From assembly GCA_016302005.1 (NCBI GenBank), contig JAEDOK010000068.1, forward strand, positions 1 through 9,133: DNA of 9,133 bases, given 5' to 3'. Below, one piece after another: positions 1 through 5,000 of the stretch; position 1 is the stretch's first letter; every line of letters begins with the position of its first letter. Position numbers and translations under genes: made by a program. This stretch comes from Oscillospiraceae bacterium. GTDB lineage: Bacteria > Bacillota_A > Clostridia > Oscillospirales > Oscillospiraceae. The notes below the pieces were generated by a model that had not been told where the DNA came from, did not search any database, and saw only the letters and a program-made list of their open reading frames with translations.

Positions 1-33
1 CGCGACGAAGGAGCGTTACGGATGCGGCGTGCC
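1..33 (+). repeat. 33-bp direct repeat, copy 1
   Basis: Bases 1-33 are identical to 249-281, and identity stops at base 34 versus 282. The copy touches the window edge, so the repeat may extend further left. It marks an internal duplication within the left-hand repeat element. Confidence 0.85.
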
Positions 34-78
34 CCTTGCGGGTATTGCGGGTGCGCGCCCTACGGTACAGACGAACGG

Positions 79-107
79 GTTTGTATAGAGCCGATAATTC
101 CTGCATG
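79..107 (+). repeat. 29-nt module, copy A
   Basis: One of five 29-nt related modules in the window: 79-107, 192-220, 316-344, 4816-4844 and 4941-4969. The members share a TTGTACGCA-like left part and a TTCCTGCACG-like right part. This copy is the most diverged, with TTCCTGCATG at its end. It is followed directly by the left arm of the hairpin at 108-192. Confidence 0.65.
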
Positions 108-192
108 AGATTGCCACGGCGCAAGCGCCTCGCAATGACACAAAAAGGCTACCCTATTTGTCATTGCGAGGAGCGCAGCGACGTGGCAATCT
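108..192. repeat. Long imperfect inverted repeat (hairpin), REP/BIME-like
   Basis: Arm 108-139 and the reverse complement of 160-192 share their outer 10 bases (AGATTGCCAC) and inner 13 bases or so (CCTCGCAATGAC and flanking). The middle is diverged and there is a one-base length difference. The spacer is about 20 nt. A second hairpin of the same family lies at 4846-4929. This type of inverted repeat, ATTGCGAGG...GTGGCAAT, recurs across intergenic regions of many gut Clostridia; that is general knowledge and was not searched here. It could fold as an RNA or DNA hairpin of about 32 bp. Confidence 0.85.
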
Positions 193-220
193 TCTGTACG
201 CACTCGGCGATTCCTGCACG
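192..220 (+). repeat. 29-nt module, copy B
   Basis: Module copy immediately following the hairpin at 108-192. It ends in TTCCTGCACG and leads into an isolated partial hairpin arm at 221-230. Its position after the hairpin matches copy E at 4941-4969. Confidence 0.7.
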
Positions 221-248
221 AGATTGCCACACCCACTGCGCTGCCGCT

Positions 249-281
249 CGCGACGAAGGAGCGTTACGGATGCGGCGTGCC
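249..281 (+). repeat. 33-bp direct repeat, copy 2
   Basis: Exact copy of bases 1-33, 248 bp further right. It follows a partial hairpin arm (221-230 repeats 108-117, the start of the left hairpin arm) that has no partner nearby. The segment therefore looks like a truncated hairpin joined to the duplicated block. Confidence 0.85.
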
Positions 282-315
282 GACCTCGTAAACAGCAAAC
301 AGTAGGCATGAACAA

Positions 316-344
316 GTTTGTTCGTACTTGGTAGTTCCTGCACG
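316..344 (+). repeat. 29-nt module, copy C, joined to the terminal block
   Basis: Last module of the left element. From base 334 onward it is identical to the 4959-4998 block and runs straight into the element end at 372/373, which carries the GGACATGTCC palindrome at 352-361. Confidence 0.75.
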
Positions 345-376
345 CGGCTTAGGACATGTCCCCGCCCTACAGGGGG

Positions 377-2662
377 TTATTGCAGGGCGATGGCGTTGTC
401 GCGGAGGAGGACGGTCACTTCCTTTTTCGGTTGTTCGGAAAGGAGAATTTGGGCGAGCGGGGCTTCTAATTCCGATTGGAGCAATCTGCGCAGCTCGCGT
501 GCGCCGCTGCGTTTGCCGAGGCAGCGTTTGGCAAGAAATGCAGGCAGCTCCGGTGCATAGGAGAGATGCAGCTTTCTTGCCTCGGCGCGCTGCCGCAGAG
601 CGTCTAACTGCTTTGCCGCGATTTTCGTCAGCTCCGCTTCTCCGAGGGGACGGAAGGTGGCAACGCAGTCGATCCTGCCCAAAAATTCAGGCGGAAAATG
701 CTCTTGCAGCGCCCGCAGGGTCATATCCTCCGCCTGCGCGCCGAAGCCCAATGCCGCACGACCGGCGTAGCAGCTTCCGAGATTGGAGGTCATGACCAGC
801 AGGGTGTTCTTGAAATCCACGCAGCGTCCGTTGGAGTCCGTCAAAATGCCGTCCTCCATGATTTGCAGCAGCAGTCCGCACACATCGGGATGTGCCTTTT
901 CCAGCTCGTCGAGCAGGACGAGAGAATAGGGGCGGCGGCGCACCCGCTCGGACAGTTCGCCGCCCTCGTCGTGCCCGACATAACCCGGCGGCGCACCGAT
1001 GAGACGCGACACCGAGAATTTTTCCATATATTCCGACATATCCACGCGGATCATCGCGCTCTCGCTGCCGTAGACCGCCTCTGCCAGCGCCTTGCAAAGC
1101 TCCGTCTTGCCGACACCGGTGGAACCGGTAAAGAGCATGGCGGCGACGGGGCGCTTTTGCTCGGCAATACCGGAGCGTCCACGCCGCACCGCCTCCGCGA
1201 CCGCGCGGACGGCTGCGTCCTGCCCGATCACGCGCTTTCCGAGGGTCGTCTCTAAGGTGCGCAGGCGCTGCTTCTCCGTCAGGGAGACTGTGCCGACGGG
1301 GATGCCCGTGCGGTTTGCAACGGCGGCGGCAATGTCCTGCGCCCGCACCATGCGGGGAACGGCAGGCGATTTGCGGAGCCTTTGCAGACGGTCACGCAGC
1401 TTTGCCGCCTCCTCATACTGCCCCGCGCGGACGGCGTCCCGGAGCATCTGCTCCATCTCCTGCGCGGTATCTGTGGAGCAGCCGAGGGTGCGTGCCATGC
1501 TCGCGCAGGCGGCGCCTTCATCGAGGAGATCCACCGCCTTATCGGGCAGAAACTTGTCCGTCAGATAGCGGCAGGACAGCTCCACCGCCGCATCCAGCGC
1601 TTCGGCGGTGATCGTGATACGGTGGTGTGCCTCCAACCCCTCGCGCAGTCCCTCCAAGATCTCCCGCGTCTCCTCGCGGCTGGGCTCGCGCACCTGCACG
1701 GGACGGAACCGACGCTCCAATGCCGCGTCCTTCTCGATGAATTTACGGTATTCCGAGAGGGTCGTCGCGCCGATGAGCTGCAGCTCCCCGCGCCCGAGAG
1801 CGGGTTTTAAGAGATTCGCCGCGTCGATCGCGCCCTCTGCCGCGCCCGCGCCGACCAAGGTGTGCATCTCGTCAATGAACAGAATGACATTCTGCACGCG
1901 CCGCACCTCCGCGACGATATCCCGCACCCGTTCTTCAAATTCACCCCGGTATTTCGTCCCCGCGATCACGCTTGCCATATCGAGGGCGAACAGCCGCTTG
2001 CCGCGCAGCTGCTCGGGAACGCGTCCGGCAGCGATATACTGCGCCACACCCTCGACAATGGCGGTCTTGCCGACGCCCGGCTCTCCGATGAGGGCGGGGT
2101 TATTTTTATGCTTGCGCGAGAGAATTTGCAGCACAGTCTCGATCTCGCGCTGTCGTCCGATGATGCGCTCGGACTTGTCTGCACGCTCTACCAGATCGAC
2201 GCCGAACTGGTCGAGCAGACGAGTATTTGGCATGGCTTTCTCCTTTCGGGCGGTTTGCCCAAGATATAGATCGGTAAACAGCACATCTGCGCTGACGGCG
2301 CAGCGGGCGAGCAGACGGCTTGCGCCGCAGGTTTCGTCGCGCAGCATGGCGGTCAGAAGTGCTTCGGGGGTGGTGGGGCTTCCTTCCGCCGCAGCAACCG
2401 CGACGGCGCGCCTTGCATTCGGGGAAAGCCCCTGCACGAGACGCTCCATCGGCAGCCCGCGCCCCTCGGCTTGCAGAAGCTGCCCCAAAAGCTCCCACGC
2501 GGAGACGGTCTGCCACGAAAGCGCCCGATACGCTGCCGAGGTGGGCAGGAGCGCGATGGCGATCAGCAGATGCTCCGTACCGACGCAGCTATGCCCCAAA
2601 AAACACGCCAGACCCCACGCTTGACGCAGAATCTGCCGCGTTTGTTCGTTATCTCTACCCAT
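377..2662 (-). CDS. clpC: ClpC-family AAA+ ATPase (ATP-dependent unfoldase, ClpP partner)
   Basis: A cytosolic ATP-driven protein unfoldase that would feed substrates to ClpP. The 761 residues, in order: a double Clp N-domain (about 5-135); D1 with Walker A GEPGVGKT (193-200), Walker B LFIDE (261-265) and arginine-finger motif ERRF (316-319); a short middle segment with a UVR-like motif (about 413-428), typical of ClpC rather than ClpB; and D2 with GSTGVGKT (513-520), Walker B LVLLDE (581-586) and sensor-2-like GARELRR (720-726). LGF at 638-640 matches the ClpP-docking loop position. It is slightly shorter than the usual ClpC of about 810 residues. The start is supported by AAGGAGG (2669-2675 on the minus strand) six bases upstream. 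No ctsR/mcsA/mcsB neighbours and no CtsR-like GGTCAAA boxes are visible, so the classical heat-shock operon is absent here. D2 Walker A has Ser where Pro is usual. A separate strong internal start lies at codon 144. Family assignment is secure. The ClpC rather than ClpA/ClpE label rests on the UVR-like segment. Confidence 0.93.
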   Translation of the reverse strand: MGRDNEQTRQILRQAWGLACFLGHSCVGTEHLLIAIALLPTSAAYRALSWQTVSAWELLGQLLQAEGRGLPMERLVQGLSPNARRAVAVAAAEGSPTTPEALLTAMLRDETCGASRLLARCAVSADVLFTDLYLGQTARKEKAMPNTRLLDQFGVDLVERADKSERIIGRQREIETVLQILSRKHKNNPALIGEPGVGKTAIVEGVAQYIAAGRVPEQLRGKRLFALDMASVIAGTKYRGEFEERVRDIVAEVRRVQNVILFIDEMHTLVGAGAAEGAIDAANLLKPALGRGELQLIGATTLSEYRKFIEKDAALERRFRPVQVREPSREETREILEGLREGLEAHHRITITAEALDAAVELSCRYLTDKFLPDKAVDLLDEGAACASMARTLGCSTDTAQEMEQMLRDAVRAGQYEEAAKLRDRLQRLRKSPAVPRMVRAQDIAAAVANRTGIPVGTVSLTEKQRLRTLETTLGKRVIGQDAAVRAVAEAVRRGRSGIAEQKRPVAAMLFTGSTGVGKTELCKALAEAVYGSESAMIRVDMSEYMEKFSVSRLIGAPPGYVGHDEGGELSERVRRRPYSLVLLDELEKAHPDVCGLLLQIMEDGILTDSNGRCVDFKNTLLVMTSNLGSCYAGRAALGFGAQAEDMTLRALQEHFPPEFLGRIDCVATFRPLGEAELTKIAAKQLDALRQRAEARKLHLSYAPELPAFLAKRCLGKRSGARELRRLLQSELEAPLAQILLSEQPKKEVTVLLRDNAIALQ
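2231..2246 (-). promoter_or_regulatory. Internal ribosome binding site and ATG within clpC (predicted N-domain-less isoform, 377-2233)
   Basis: On the minus strand AAAGGAG (2246-2240) is followed by six bases and an in-frame ATG at 2233-2231, codon 144. The encoded product would start [14 protein letters not shown], exactly where the linker into D1 begins in Clp proteins. It would be 618 residues with both ATPase modules, the UVR-like segment and the LGF loop, but no N-domain. ClpB and ClpA are known to make N-truncated forms in Escherichia coli, ClpB through an internal start. Use of this site is an inference. Confidence 0.55.
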
Positions 2663-2668
2663 GCGCCG

Positions 2669-2675
2669 CCTCCTT
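2669..2675 (-). promoter_or_regulatory. Ribosome binding site of clpC
   Basis: AAGGAGG on the minus strand, six bases before the ATG at 2662-2660. It decides the full-length start. Confidence 0.85.
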
Positions 2676-2709
2676 TTTGTCTCTCGGAAATCATTGACAC
2701 GGAGGGAAA

Positions 2710-2735
2710 ATTCTATACCCGAAAATAAATTTCAA
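2710..2735 (-). promoter_or_regulatory. Possible weak clpC promoter
   Basis: On the minus strand TAGAAT (2715-2710) is a good -10, with TTGAAA (2735-2730) upstream. The spacer is only 14 bp, too short for a standard sigma-A promoter, so the true -35 may differ. The region is A+T-rich, as expected of a promoter. No CIRCE or CtsR-type operator is seen. Confidence 0.35.
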
Positions 2736-2753
2736 TTTTCTTCGTTTTACCAT

Positions 2754-2781
2754 TTGCTTTTTTCAAAAAACATGATAGAAT
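2754..2781 (+). promoter_or_regulatory. Sigma-A-type promoter of the ferredoxin gene
   Basis: TTGCTT (2754-2759), a 16-bp A/T-rich spacer and TAGAAT (2776-2781). It lies about 35 bp before the ferredoxin start and diverges from the clpC leader. Confidence 0.7.
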
Positions 2782-2816
2782 GATGTTGCATACCAATACA
2801 TACAGGAGGCAAAATC

Positions 2817-2987
2817 ATGGCTTATTTTATCACTGACGCTTGTGTAAAGTGCGGCGCTTGCGCCGACAACTGCCCGCTCGGCATCATCACCGAGGGCGAC
2901 GAGAAGTACGTCATCGACGCTGACCAGTGCGTCGAGTGCGGTTCCTGCGCCGCCGGCTGCCCCGCTGAGGCAATCGAGCAGCAGTAA
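2817..2987 (+). CDS. 2[4Fe-4S] ferredoxin, clostridial type (56 aa)
   Basis: A small soluble electron carrier, expected to shuttle low-potential electrons between enzymes such as pyruvate:ferredoxin oxidoreductase, hydrogenase or Rnf. The 56 residues hold two complete cluster motifs of the form CxxCxxCxxxCP: Cys 9, 12, 15, 19 and Cys 38, 41, 44, 48. These eight cysteines bind two [4Fe-4S] clusters, each cluster taking three ligands from one motif and the fourth from the other. Length and twofold symmetry are those of the classic clostridial ferredoxin. The start has AGGAGG at 2804-2809 with ideal spacing and its own promoter. A hairpin follows the stop, so it is probably mostly monocistronic. 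It is acidic, as usual. Codon choice is strongly biased to C-ending codons, consistent with high expression. Its redox partner cannot be named from this window. Confidence 0.95.
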   Translation: MAYFITDACVKCGACADNCPLGIITEGDEKYVIDADQCVECGSCAAGCPAEAIEQQ

Positions 2988-3000
2988 TCTGCAAAAAGCG

Positions 3001-3042
3001 CGACCGGTCTGCACCTCGTTTCGAGTACAGACCGGTCGTGTT
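3001..3042 (+). terminator. Hairpin after the ferredoxin gene, probable (partial) terminator
   Basis: An 11-bp perfect stem pairs CGACCGGTCTG (3001-3011) with 3028-3038. The loop can extend the stem through CTCG/CGAG. Only four T follow (3041-3044 region), so termination may be incomplete. Some read-through into the methyltransferase gene, which has no clear promoter of its own, is plausible. Confidence 0.65.
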
Positions 3043-3055
3043 TTATGAAAAGACG

Positions 3056-3763
3056 ATGACGGAATTACTTTGGAACGGCATCCGCATGACGGACGGCGGC
3101 TTCCGCCTCGGGACGGATTCGGTGCTTTTGGCACATTTTGCGCAGTTTCCGCCGTGCGCCAAAGTCGCCGACCTCGGCGCGGGCTGCGGGACGCTGGGGC
3201 TGCTGCTCTGCGCGAGTGACCCGCAGGTGCGCGTGGTCGGCGTGGAGCTGGACGAAACCGCCCATTGCGCAGCCTTGGAGAATATCCGTGAAAACGGCTT
3301 GGAGGCGCGCCTGTCCTCCGTTTTGGGGGATGTGCGTGAGATCAAGACGCTCCTGCCCGCGGGCAGCTTTGACGGCGTGATCGCGAACCCGCCCTATTTT
3401 CCCGCCGGAAGCGGCAGGAAAAGCAGCCGAAACGCGTTGGCGCGCTCGGAGGAGACGCTGCCGCTCGCATCGCTTTGTCATGCGGCTGCGTGGCTGCTGC
3501 CCTGCGGCGGCCGCTTTGCGCTTGTCCACCGTCCGGAGCGGCTGTGTGATATTTTCTGCGCCCTGCGGGGAAACGGCATCGAGCCGAAGCGCGTGCAATT
3601 TGTGCGGCATCGGGCAAATGCGCCGGTCTGCCTCGTTTTGGTCGAAGGAAGGCGCGGCGGTGCTGCCGGGTTGCGGTTCGAGGCGGATCTGATCGAATTT
3701 ACGGACGACGGAGCGGAGACGGAAGCGTACCGCGCCGCCTACCACAGAGGGGAGAACGAATGA
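3056..3763 (+). CDS. trmN6: tRNA1(Val) (adenine37-N6)-methyltransferase-like protein (TrmN6/YfiC/YabB family)
   Basis: A predicted SAM-dependent N6-adenine methyltransferase acting on A37 next to the tRNA anticodon. Counting from the ATG at 3056 (235 aa), the SAM-binding motif I VADLGAGCGTLGL is at residues 37-49. The acidic motif II end VGVELDE follows at about 61-67. The N6-adenine methyltransferase catalytic motif NPPYF is at 111-115. The N-terminal stretch with FRLGTDSVLLAHFA matches the YabB/YfiC family. The frame also opens at GTG 3038, but that codon lies inside the preceding terminator stem and has no ribosome binding site. The ATG at 3056 is preferred although its own Shine-Dalgarno is weak. 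The stop overlaps the rsmI ATG (ATGA), so the two are translationally coupled. The yabB-yabC(rsmI) pairing is also found in Bacillus, which supports the call. Exact tRNA target is inferred from family. Confidence 0.85.
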   Translation: MTELLWNGIRMTDGGFRLGTDSVLLAHFAQFPPCAKVADLGAGCGTLGLLLCASDPQVRVVGVELDETAHCAALENIRENGLEARLSSVLGDVREIKTLLPAGSFDGVIANPPYFPAGSGRKSSRNALARSEETLPLASLCHAAAWLLPCGGRFALVHRPERLCDIFCALRGNGIEPKRVQFVRHRANAPVCLVLVEGRRGGAAGLRFEADLIEFTDDGAETEAYRAAYHRGENE

Positions 3764-4587
3764 GCGGAACACTGACCCTTGTGCCGACGCCGATCGGCAA
3801 TTTGTCCGACATTTCGCCGCGCTGCCGGCAGGCACTTGCCGAGGCGGATTTTATCGCGGCAGAGGACACCCGCGTAACCTTGAAGCTGCTGAATCATTTG
3901 GAGCTGAAAAAACCCCTGGTCAGCTACTATGAGCACAATAAGGAATTCAGCGGGAAGAAAATTTTGGAGCGCATTCTGGCAGGCGAGAACTGCGCGCAGG
4001 TCTCGGATGCCGGTTCGCCCGCGATCTCCGACCCCGGGGAGGACTTGGTGCGTCTCTGCGCGGAACACGGCGTGACAGTCACCGCCATTCCGGGTCCCTG
4101 CGCCGCAATTACGGCTTTGAGCATTTCGGGACTGCCGACGGGGCGCTTCACCTTCGAGGGCTTTTTGTCCACGACGAAGAAAAACCGCCTTGCGCATTTG
4201 CAGAGCTTAAAAAACGAGACGCGCACGATGATCTTTTATGAAGCGCCCCACAAGCTGACGGCGACGCTGCGCGACCTTACGGAGGCGTTTGGCGCGGAAC
4301 GGCGCATCTCCCTCTGCCGCGAGTTGACCAAGCTGCACGAGGAGGTGCGGCGCACGACGCTGGGCGAAGCTGCGGCGTATTACAACGAGCAGCCGCCGCG
4401 CGGGGAATTCGTTCTGATCGTCGAGGGCGCGGCGGAGGCGCAGGAGGAAACACCTACGATAGAAACCGCCCTTGCCCGCGTGCAGGAGCTGCTCGGACAG
4501 GGCATGAGCAAGAAGGACGCGATCAAACAGGCATCGCAGGAGACGGGCTTCCCGAAAAATACCCTTTATGACGCGGCAATGAAATAA
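3760..4587 (+). CDS. rsmI: 16S rRNA (cytidine1402-2'-O)-methyltransferase RsmI
   Basis: Transfers a methyl group from SAM to the 2'-O of C1402 in the decoding centre of 16S rRNA. The 275 residues match the tetrapyrrole-methylase fold of RsmI: PTPIGNL (9-15), AEDTR (34-38), the glycine-rich SDAGSPAISDPG (82-93), PGPCA (111-115), FYEAPHKL (159-166), RELTKLHEE (187-195) and GEFVLIVEG (215-223). A C-terminal helical segment, about 236-275, contains GMSKKDAIKQAS and resembles the RsmI C-terminal extension. Length is normal. The start has a GGGGAG-type site five bases upstream at 3748-3754 and overlaps the upstream stop. A strong intrinsic terminator begins two bases after the stop, closing the two-gene operon. 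Confidence 0.97.
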   Translation: MSGTLTLVPTPIGNLSDISPRCRQALAEADFIAAEDTRVTLKLLNHLELKKPLVSYYEHNKEFSGKKILERILAGENCAQVSDAGSPAISDPGEDLVRLCAEHGVTVTAIPGPCAAITALSISGLPTGRFTFEGFLSTTKKNRLAHLQSLKNETRTMIFYEAPHKLTATLRDLTEAFGAERRISLCRELTKLHEEVRRTTLGEAAAYYNEQPPRGEFVLIVEGAAEAQEETPTIETALARVQELLGQGMSKKDAIKQASQETGFPKNTLYDAAMK

Positions 4588-4588
4588 G

Positions 4589-4633
4589 AAACCGAACCCC
4601 TGCCTTGCGTTTTGGCAGAGGTTCGGTTTTTTT
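4589..4633 (+). terminator. Intrinsic terminator of the trmN6-rsmI operon
   Basis: Arm 4589-4604 pairs with 4614-4629 over about 16 bp with one C/A mismatch and a 9-nt loop, followed by a run of T (4627-4633). In the opposite direction the stem is followed by a T-rich stretch, so it could also stop transcripts coming from the minus-strand deacylase gene. Confidence 0.92.
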
Positions 4634-4641
4634 AGCTGCCT

Positions 4642-4663
4642 CTGTAGGGCGGGGACATGTCCT
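4642..4663 (+). repeat. Left 22-bp terminal inverted repeat
   Basis: Perfect reverse complement of 4976-4997, and also of 351-372 in the left-hand element. Contains GGACATGTCC at 4653-4662. Confidence 0.9.
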
Positions 4664-4815
4664 GTTGGATCAGCGGCTCTGTCTGCGTGGGCAAAGCCCA
4701 CTTGTCAGTCGCCTTGATTCTGCCACTCCTTCTTGCTCGCTTTCTCCGCCACAGGCGGCGCTCGCAAGCGTCCCCCCCGCCGTCCGCGTAAGCGGCAGAC
4801 GGTACAAATGCACAG

Positions 4816-4844
4816 GTCTGTACGCAGTTAGTAGTTCCTTCACG
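4816..4844 (+). repeat. 29-nt module, copy D
   Basis: Module with GTACGCAGTTAGTAGTTCC at its core, followed one base later by the hairpin at 4846-4929. It is equivalent in position to copy A (79-107). Confidence 0.75.
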
Positions 4845-4845
4845 G

Positions 4846-4929
4846 GATTGCCGCGTCGCTCCGCTCCTCGCAATGACATGGAGGGGTGGCTTTTGTGTCA
4901 TTGCGAGGGCGCTTGCGCCCGTGGCAATC
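4846..4929. repeat. Long imperfect inverted repeat (hairpin), second copy
   Basis: Arm 4846-4878 pairs with 4896-4929. The outer GATTGCC/GGCAATC ends and the inner CCTCGCAATGACA segment match well, and the middle of the stem is diverged. It is the same family as 108-192, with a different spacer. Confidence 0.85.
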
Positions 4930-4940
4930 TCCGGCTATAA

Positions 4941-4969
4941 GCTTGTACGCAGTCAGTGGTTCCTGCACG
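4941..4969 (+). repeat. 29-nt module, copy E, joined to the terminal block
   Basis: Module following the hairpin by 11 bases and leading directly into the right terminal inverted repeat. It is equivalent in position to copies B and C of the left element. Confidence 0.75.
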
Positions 4970-4975
4970 CGGCTT

Positions 4976-4997
4976 AGGACATGTCCCCGCCCTACAG
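4976..4997 (-). repeat. Right 22-bp terminal inverted repeat
   Basis: Perfect inverted partner of 4642-4663. It forms part of the 40-bp block (4959-4998) identical to 334-373. It ends three bases before the stop codon of the minus-strand deacylase gene. Confidence 0.9.
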
Positions 4998-5000
4998 GCG

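Larger units (their letters stand above)
1..373. mobile_element. Right-hand part of an interspersed, non-coding modular repeat element (left end outside the window)
   Basis: This gene-free stretch is made of repeat modules. Bases 334-373 are identical to 4959-4998, a 40-bp terminal block. Bases 62-85 resemble 4799-4822, a long imperfect hairpin lies at 108-192, and 29-nt modules lie at 79-107, 192-220 and 316-344. The same order (module, hairpin, module, terminal block) occurs in the 4642-4997 element, so the two are members of one family. Here there is an extra insertion between the second module and the last one, including a 33-bp direct repeat. Open frames across it translate repeat DNA and have no ribosome binding site or recognisable protein family, so I call no gene. 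The outer terminal inverted repeat would lie before base 1 and cannot be seen. No transposase is visible. Mobility is inferred from the related copy. Confidence 0.7.
4642..4997. mobile_element. 356-bp non-coding element with 22-bp terminal inverted repeats (MITE-like)
   Basis: Bases 4642-4663 are the exact reverse complement of 4976-4997 (22 of 22). The ends include CTGTAGGGCGGGGACATGTC and the GGACATGTCC palindrome. The interior holds, from left to right, a G+C-rich segment unlike the other copy, a block resembling 62-85, two 29-nt modules and a long hairpin between them. The right end repeats 334-373. No protein-coding gene is supported inside. I see no convincing target-site duplication: the flanks read TGCCT and GCGTT. 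It fills the space between the convergent rsmI and deacylase genes. It looks like a non-autonomous mobile or repeat element; the mechanism of movement is unknown. Confidence 0.72.

Noticed and set aside
36..305. Open frame of 89 codons in the left repeat region, with a CHCEERSDVAI peptide
   Set aside because: It is a translation of the interspersed hairpin repeat. It has no ribosome binding site, and similar peptides arise wherever this repeat is translated, so it is not a gene.
79..344. Possible CRISPR-like array from repeated 29-nt modules
   Set aside because: Spacing between modules is irregular (about 84-95 nt), the copies are diverged, the intervening DNA is itself repeat sequence, and no cas genes are present.
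1608..2624. Plus-strand open frame of 338 codons opposite clpC
   Set aside because: It is a shadow of a G+C-rich gene. The minus strand encodes a complete AAA+ protein with all motifs, and the plus frame has no recognisable family or start signal.
2663..2816. Search for CtsR, CIRCE or riboswitch signals in the clpC/ferredoxin intergenic region
   Set aside because: No GGTCAAA tandem, no CIRCE-type inverted repeat and no riboswitch-like structure were seen. Only promoter-like A+T-rich DNA is present.
3065..3835. Minus-strand open frame of 256 codons opposite trmN6 and rsmI
   Set aside because: The plus-strand frames carry the conserved methyltransferase motifs, while the minus frame is arginine/alanine-rich shadow sequence.
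4634..4680. Target-site duplication around the 356-bp element
   Set aside because: The bases flanking 4642 and 4997 do not match (TGCCT versus GCGTT), so no duplication can be claimed.
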